64,000 nt of DNA, taken from contig NZ_MKUD01000022.1 in NCBI RefSeq assembly GCF_001898575.1, positions 152,993 through 216,992 on the forward strand, written 5' to 3'. Source of the DNA: Spirosoma sp. 48-14 (GTDB lineage: Bacteria > Bacteroidota > Bacteroidia > Cytophagales > Spirosomataceae). Position numbers and translations under genes: made by a program. Numbering within the stretch: the first letter of the stretch is position 1; each line of letters starts with the position of its first letter. The notes beneath the pieces are model-generated. The model ran no database searches, was not told the origin of the DNA, and worked only from the letters and a program-made list of their open reading frames with translations. Below are positions 59,242 to 64,000 of the stretch, piece by piece.

Positions 59242-59260
59242 TACTTTGTTTTGCAAAGTA
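59242..59260. promoter_or_regulatory. Palindromic operator before the DUF1361 gene
   Basis: TACTTTG-TTTTG-CAAAGTA, 18 of 19 bases identical to the site at 56329, begins 8 nt upstream of the minus-strand ATG at 59233. It is on the far side of mazG's long divergent leader. Confidence 0.75.
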
Positions 59261-59395
59261 AAACGTTTATTCGGTTGCGAGTCAAGTAATTTGATAAAAA
59301 ATAATAGGGTGGTTAGGGGAGGGTATGAGGTCGGTAGGGCTTACGGTCAATCGTTCCTGCTTTGCGGCTTCCTCCTTTTACCGTATTTTTACCAG

Positions 59396-60205
59396 ATGAC
59401 TTTTGATCAATTGCCCCCCCGCCGTCAGGAACAACTGATGGCATTCGACCGATTGCTGACGATTATGGACGAGTTGCGTGAACAGTGCCCCTGGGATCGC
59501 AAACAAACATTAGAAAGTCTGCGCCATTTGACCATCGAAGAAACCTACGAGCTGTCCGACGCCATTCTGGAGAATGATCTACCTGAAATCCGTAAAGAGT
59601 TGGGTGATATTCAGTTACACCTGGTTTTTTACGCTAAGATCGCATCGGAATCGGGTGCTTTCGACATGGCCGATGTGTTGAATAGCGTGTGTGATAAACT
59701 CATCAGCCGCCATCCGCATATATACGGCAACGTCGTTGCCGAAACGGAAGAACAGGTAAAGGCAAACTGGGAGCAACTGAAGTTGAAGGAGGGCAACAAG
59801 TCGGTGTTGGGTGGGGTGCCAGGCTCGTTGCCTGCGCTGGTCAAAGCCATGCGTATTCAGGAAAAAGCGCGGGGAGCCGGATTTGACTGGGACGAAAAAC
59901 AGCAGGTTTGGGAAAAGGTGGAAGAAGAAATGCAGGAGTTCAAAGCTGAATTCAATGCAGAAGCCAATGAAACCATCGACCAACAGCGGGCCGAAGGCGA
60001 GTTTGGGGATTTACTGTTTTCGCTGGTCAATTATGCCCGATTTATTGACATCAATCCGGAAACCGCGCTAGAGCGTACGAATAAAAAATTTATCAGGCGC
60101 TTTCAGTATCTGGAAGAGCAGGCTCGGGCGCATGGTAAAAACCTTAGCGACATGACCCTGGCTGAAATGGATGTGTACTGGAACGAAGCAAAAGTGCGGG
60201 GATGA
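59396..60205 (+). CDS. mazG: Nucleoside triphosphate pyrophosphohydrolase MazG
   Basis: All-alpha NTP pyrophosphatase, cytoplasmic, cleaning the nucleotide pool. 269 residues from the ATG at 59396; a longer frame from 59246 adds 50 unrelated residues and is rejected. Both MazG repeats are visible: the N-terminal active site with EExxE-type residues (DELREQCPWDRKQTLESLRHLTIEETYELSDAILENDLPEIRKELGDIQLHLVFYAKIA) and a second copy at about residues 170-235 (WEKVEEEMQEFKAEFN, EGEFGDLLFSLVNYARFI). Family length and order match. It is followed 69 bp later by the phosphoesterase gene. Confidence 0.95.
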   Translation: MTFDQLPPRRQEQLMAFDRLLTIMDELREQCPWDRKQTLESLRHLTIEETYELSDAILENDLPEIRKELGDIQLHLVFYAKIASESGAFDMADVLNSVCDKLISRHPHIYGNVVAETEEQVKANWEQLKLKEGNKSVLGGVPGSLPALVKAMRIQEKARGAGFDWDEKQQVWEKVEEEMQEFKAEFNAEANETIDQQRAEGEFGDLLFSLVNYARFIDINPETALERTNKKFIRRFQYLEEQARAHGKNLSDMTLAEMDVYWNEAKVRG

Positions 60206-60274
60206 TACAGGATGTAAGAGATATAGTGTACATTGCTACCCCATACGTGCCAGACCACAGATCACACACTGATT

Positions 60275-61006
60275 ATGCGAATTGCGTTTATTACTGATAT
60301 GCATCTCGATACCGAGGGCGAAAAACCCCAGGGCGTTGATGTTCGTACGAATTTTTTGAATGCACTGGCTTTTCTGAATGAGCTAAAGCCGAATTGTGTT
60401 GTGATTGGTGGCGACATCTGCAATACGGAAGGCGATAAAGCAATTTATGAATGGGTCGAACAGCAATTGGGGAAACTGATTATTCCGTATTACATCATTC
60501 CGGGTAATCACGACGACGCTACGCTCATTGCGGAAGTTTTTCATAAAAAGCACGACTTGTTCGATAACGAGCTGTACTATGCGCTGCCCCTTGAAGGACG
60601 CCCGGTTCTGTTTCTGGACTCATCGAAAGGCGTATTTTCCGATGCGCAATGGACCTGGCTAACGGATTATCTGACCGCCTTGCGCGACAATAATGTCGTG
60701 ATCATGATGCACCATCCACCGTTGCCGGCCGATGTCCGCTTCATGGATGCCAAATATCCTTTTCGGCAGAGTGATGAATTCCTCGATCTGGTGCAGAAAC
60801 TACCTTGCCATGTGACCGTGATTTGTGGGCATTATCATGTCGAAAAAGTGATTCAGCGAGGCAATTTGCTGGTACTGTTGTCTCCATCGACGTTTTACCA
60901 GATGAAACAGGATACACCCGGATTTGCCGTTGATAACTACCGGGTAGGTATCCGCGAAGTCAACCTGACTACACATGGTACCATCAGCACGGTACACTAC
61001 CTCTGA
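60275..61006 (+). CDS. Calcineurin-like metallophosphoesterase
   Basis: 243 residues from the ATG at 60275; the longer frame starting at a TTG (60233) adds 14 residues. All five metal-binding motifs are visible: FITDMHLD, VIGGDICNTEG, IPGNHDD, VIMMHHPPLP and VICGHYHVEK. The GNHD and GHxH pattern is close to CpdA-type 3',5'-cyclic-nucleotide phosphodiesterases and related class III enzymes, but the substrate is not certain. It is cytoplasmic. Confidence 0.85.
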   Translation: MRIAFITDMHLDTEGEKPQGVDVRTNFLNALAFLNELKPNCVVIGGDICNTEGDKAIYEWVEQQLGKLIIPYYIIPGNHDDATLIAEVFHKKHDLFDNELYYALPLEGRPVLFLDSSKGVFSDAQWTWLTDYLTALRDNNVVIMMHHPPLPADVRFMDAKYPFRQSDEFLDLVQKLPCHVTVICGHYHVEKVIQRGNLLVLLSPSTFYQMKQDTPGFAVDNYRVGIREVNLTTHGTISTVHYL

Positions 61007-61042
61007 CCAGACTGACCTCCGAAAAAAGTGTAAATTTGGTAC

Positions 61043-61050
61043 TATCTTTG
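61043..61050 (+). promoter_or_regulatory. Candidate -7 element before the M36 protease gene
   Basis: TATCTTTG fits TAnnTTTG, 22 nt before the ATG at 61073; TAAATTTG at 61031-61038 also fits. No -33 TTG is evident. Tentative. Confidence 0.35.
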
Positions 61051-61072
61051 ATTAGTAGCATCGTTAGGATCA

Positions 61073-64000
61073 ATGATGCAGCAAGTTTACACGTCTGTCG
61101 GTAAGTGTTCCCGAGCCGGGATCGTTACGGCCGTACTCGTTTTGTTCGGCCTTTTGCAGACCTATGCGCAAACCACAATAGAAACGGCAAAACAGTATGT
61201 CGTTACCAATGCTGGAACGCATAACCTGACAGCTCCCGATGTCAATGGAGCGATTGTGTCAAGTGCCTATCAATCACCTACGACAGGCTGGTATCACGTT
61301 TATTTTAATCAAGCCTACCAGTCGGTTGAGATCTACAACCGGCTCATGAGTGTGGTACTGGTCGATAGTCAGGTTGCCTACCTTACGCATAATTTTATAC
61401 CCCGTATTGACTTCGTATCCAAAAAAGGGTCGCTGAAAGGGTTGATCACACCACTGAGTGCCTTACAGAAAGCGGTTGCCAATTTGGGGCTGAATCAGGC
61501 CAGTTTAACGACTATCCGGGAACTCATTACGACAAAACTAACCGATGGAACGCTAACGCAGAGTGTTTTCTCGATACCAGCCCTTTCCGACGAAAAAATT
61601 AATGTCAAACTCTACTGGTTGCCGGTCGAAGTAGATCAGAAAGGACAAAAACAGATTGAAAAACTGGCGCTTACCTGGAATGTACGCTTTCTGACCAAAG
61701 ATGCCCAAAAAGGCTGGAATATTCACGTAGATGCGGCCTCGGGCGATATTGTTCAGAAAACGGACGACGTTATACACTGTAATTTCGGCGGGCCTCATCA
61801 GGTAAGTCGCTCATCGGTAGGTCATGCTAGCCGTGACCAGGTCCGCTATTTTGGGCAGGATAAGGTGAGCTTTGTGGCGAATAGTTATACTGTTTTTGAT
61901 TATCCGCTCGAAAGCCCGAACCACGGTTCCCGTACTGTTTCAGTAAACCCTTATACCCGTTTTGTTCCTTCCGGAACTGGCCCGAGCACAACAAATGGCT
62001 GGCATAATGATGGAACGACGAATTACCTGACAACGCGCGGAAATAATGTCTGGGCCCAGGAAGACACAACAGATATTGATAGCATTGGCTACAGCCCGAC
62101 TTCGGTAACGAAAGAATTTAATTATCCTTATACGCTGGGTTTGAATACGGCTTCCAGTAATCAGAATGCCGCCATTACCAATCTATTTTACTGGAATAAC
62201 CTGCTTCACGATGTGTTATGGAAATTTGGTTTTGATGAACCCAGTGGAAATTTTCAGAATAATAACCGTGGGCGAGGAGGGCTGGGTAATGATTTTGTCT
62301 ATGCCGATGCGCAGGATGGAGGGAGCACCAACAATGCCAATTTTTATCCCCCTCCCGATGGGATAAATGGTCGTATGCAGATGTACCTCTGGACTATCCC
62401 GACTACGTACCAGGCTGATGGGGATTTTGATAACGGCATCATCGCTCATGAATATGCGCATGGCTGGTCGACTCGATTAACGGGCGGTCCTGCCAACTCG
62501 TCCTGTTTACAGAATGCAGAGCAGGGGGGCGAAGGCTGGAGCGATTATCTGGCCTTAATGCTCACCACGAACTGGTCTTCGTTGAGTGCTACCGTGGCCA
62601 GTGCCAATATTCCGCGGGGTATTGGTACCTATGCCATTGGAGAGCCGACAACTGGAATAGGGATCAGAAATTATGCCTATTCCTACGATATGGCGAATGT
62701 AAACGGAGCCGTCACGTACGCTAAAATAGGGGACTCCAATTTCTCAATTCCGCATGGTGTTGGCTCAATATGGGCGACTATGCTATGGGATATGACCTGG
62801 GAGATTATTTTGCAGGATAATCAGATCACACCGAATATCTACGATACGCCAACCAGTGTAACGGCAATGCGGGGAAATATTGCTGCCCTGAAGCTGGTTA
62901 ATGAAGGGTTACGATTACAGCCTTGCAGCCCGAGTTTTGTACAGTCGAGAGACGCGATTTTACAGGCGGACCAACTTTTATTTGGCGGTCGGTATCGGTG
63001 TGCCATCGGGCGGGCATTTGCGCGCAGGGGTTTAGGAGCGAATGCGTCTACAGGAGCTTCGTCAAACGACCGAATCGTGATAGAGGATTATACGCCTTTG
63101 GGTGGCAATACGCTTAGTTCGCCAACGTTGCTTACGGTTTGTTCAGGAACCTCATTTACCTACACGGCCACATCAAGTACGACTGGTGTGAGTTTTAGCT
63201 GGACGCGGCCAGCCGTAACGGGTATTAGCAATGCAACGGCCAGTGTCAACTCGGCCATTATCAACGAAACCCTGGTCAATACAACGAATCAACCCGTCTC
63301 TGTGCCCTATAGCTTCCTGCTAAACCCAAGTGGCTGTGTCGTTGGCACTTTTCCCCAGTCAGTTAGTGTCGTGGTCAACCCTGTTAGTACACCTACTGTA
63401 GGTTCGTATTCGGTATGCCAGAATGCAGCAGTGCCAGCGGGTGAAGGCCTTGTTGTTCCCAGACTGATTCTAAATACGGTAAAGGGAGCCTTATCGACCA
63501 GTTCACCAACCTATGTTCGGGCATCGGGCGATGATGCTATCGCTTATGTAGCAGGCTATACGGTGTATTATCAATCGTTTACCTTTACGGCTCCGGTAAG
63601 TGGTCCGCTAACGGTCGGCATCTCAGACGCAGCTTTAAGTGATGGATTCAATGACACCTATTTGTCGCTCTATAAAGCACCATTTAATCCGGCTAGTCCG
63701 GCTACTAATTTCCTTCATGGCGACGACGATAGCGGCCCGGCTTATTTATCCCAATTGACACACACCCTCACAAAAGACACCACCTATGTACTCGTGGTCG
63801 CTACTTATTTTGGGGGCGTAACCGGACCATTTACCGCACAGGCGAATGGCCCCGTCTTTTTAGGTGGACTACCGAATTGGTTCACCGCATCGACGGGGGG
63901 CACTCCTATTGCCACCGATACGCTGTTTAACCCTGTAGGATTGGCTGGGTCTGGTATTCCCAATACGGCTACGGCAGGTACGACAACGTTTTATGTAGCC
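61073..64000 (+). CDS. Secreted M36 fungalysin-type metalloprotease, 3' end outside window
   Basis: The open frame continues to the window end (976 codons, no stop). Starts are possible at 61073 or 61076. A signal peptide ends at TYAQ, about residue 34. An FTP-like propeptide follows (residues 35-215), then the M36 catalytic domain. The zinc site is HEYAH at 459-463 and the third ligand Glu487 is in EQGGEGWSDYLALML, as in fungalysins. After about residue 700 come Ig/PKD-like modules (TLLTVCSGTSFTYTATSSTTGVSFSWTRP, TPTVGSYSVCQN) and a calcium-style beta-sandwich (FTFTAPVSGPLTVGISDAALSDGFNDTYLSLYK). It is probably surface-attached or secreted by type IX secretion; the expected C-terminal domain would lie beyond the window. 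Confidence 0.9.
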   Translation, partial: MMQQVYTSVGKCSRAGIVTAVLVLFGLLQTYAQTTIETAKQYVVTNAGTHNLTAPDVNGAIVSSAYQSPTTGWYHVYFNQAYQSVEIYNRLMSVVLVDSQVAYLTHNFIPRIDFVSKKGSLKGLITPLSALQKAVANLGLNQASLTTIRELITTKLTDGTLTQSVFSIPALSDEKINVKLYWLPVEVDQKGQKQIEKLALTWNVRFLTKDAQKGWNIHVDAASGDIVQKTDDVIHCNFGGPHQVSRSSVGHASRDQVRYFGQDKVSFVANSYTVFDYPLESPNHGSRTVSVNPYTRFVPSGTGPSTTNGWHNDGTTNYLTTRGNNVWAQEDTTDIDSIGYSPTSVTKEFNYPYTLGLNTASSNQNAAITNLFYWNNLLHDVLWKFGFDEPSGNFQNNNRGRGGLGNDFVYADAQDGGSTNNANFYPPPDGINGRMQMYLWTIPTTYQADGDFDNGIIAHEYAHGWSTRLTGGPANSSCLQNAEQGGEGWSDYLALMLTTNWSSLSATVASANIPRGIGTYAIGEPTTGIGIRNYAYSYDMANVNGAVTYAKIGDSNFSIPHGVGSIWATMLWDMTWEIILQDNQITPNIYDTPTSVTAMRGNIAALKLVNEGLRLQPCSPSFVQSRDAILQADQLLFGGRYRCAIGRAFARRGLGANASTGASSNDRIVIEDYTPLGGNTLSSPTLLTVCSGTSFTYTATSSTTGVSFSWTRPAVTGISNATASVNSAIINETLVNTTNQPVSVPYSFLLNPSGCVVGTFPQSVSVVVNPVSTPTVGSYSVCQNAAVPAGEGLVVPRLILNTVKGALSTSSPTYVRASGDDAIAYVAGYTVYYQSFTFTAPVSGPLTVGISDAALSDGFNDTYLSLYKAPFNPASPATNFLHGDDDSGPAYLSQLTHTLTKDTTYVLVVATYFGGVTGPFTAQANGPVFLGGLPNWFTASTGGTPIATDTLFNPVGLAGSGIPNTATAGTTTFYVA

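Noticed and set aside
1..64000. CRISPR arrays, tRNA or rRNA genes, transposases, phage genes, riboswitches
   Set aside because: None was recognised on either strand; the repeats found have short periods of 7-9 or 42 bp and no spacers.

Overview
The window is chromosomal DNA from a member of the Bacteroidota, most likely a Cytophagales species close to Spirosoma (genus level is inference). Supporting features are a SusC/SusD pair, a GLPGLI protein beside an outer-membrane beta-barrel receptor, the acyl-ornithine transcarbamylase type of arginine synthesis, DUF4286 and DUF4260 proteins, a type-N exosortase, TAnnTTTG-like promoter elements and few Shine-Dalgarno sequences. Genes are dense, on both strands, of moderate GC, with AT-rich gaps before the GT4 and SusC genes. 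No rRNA, tRNA, CRISPR array, prophage or insertion sequence was seen.

Layout. 0-8.5 kb: nagA (cut by the window edge), aroA, a 14-residue-repeat coiled-coil protein, a PhyH-type oxygenase, a secreted protein, DUF4260, an AraC regulator and a BtuF-like metal-chelate binding protein. 7.6-12.7 kb: a GLPGLI protein with its beta-barrel partner, then a convergent M42 aminopeptidase. 12.8-15.6 kb: an XRE regulator divergent from clpP-clpX. 15.7-18.0 kb: three tandem paralogous lipoproteins of unknown function. 18-22 kb: an alpha/beta hydrolase and argD-argF'-argB. 22-26 kb: an NlpC/P60 hydrolase, a four-helix membrane protein, DUF4286 and an RND/MMPL exporter. 26-33 kb: a secreted M43 protease, a GT4-glycosidase fusion and a GH130 enzyme. 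33-38 kb: SusC and SusD. 38.7-52.5 kb: disordered acidic proteins, a cupredoxin/beta-propeller pair, meaB-ispD-queA, a DUF1080 protein, beta-propeller lipoproteins, a CPA antiporter, a HERIH-motif protein and NhaD.

The most interesting region is 52.5-59.3 kb on the minus strand. It holds an exosortase of the XrtN type (Cys/Arg/His triad plus an EpsI-like C-terminal part). This gene overlaps the gene of its presumed only substrate, a polytopic VIT-domain protein ending in VPEP, a transmembrane helix and a basic tail. Upstream lie a winged-helix regulator overlapping a membrane-protein gene, a DgkA-like kinase, an unknown protein and a DUF1361 membrane protein. Two near-identical palindromes (TACTTTG-N5-CAAAGTA) lie just before the start codons of the VIT gene and the DUF1361 gene and mark a candidate regulon. 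59.4-64 kb carries mazG, a metallophosphoesterase and an M36 fungalysin-type protease running off the window.

At a smaller scale, four intergenic gaps just upstream of start codons contain decayed tandem repeats of 7-9 bp, two of them as inverted pairs. A perfect 19-bp inverted repeat lies inside the GLPGLI gene. A minus-strand short open frame with its own terminator sits behind the SusCD operon.
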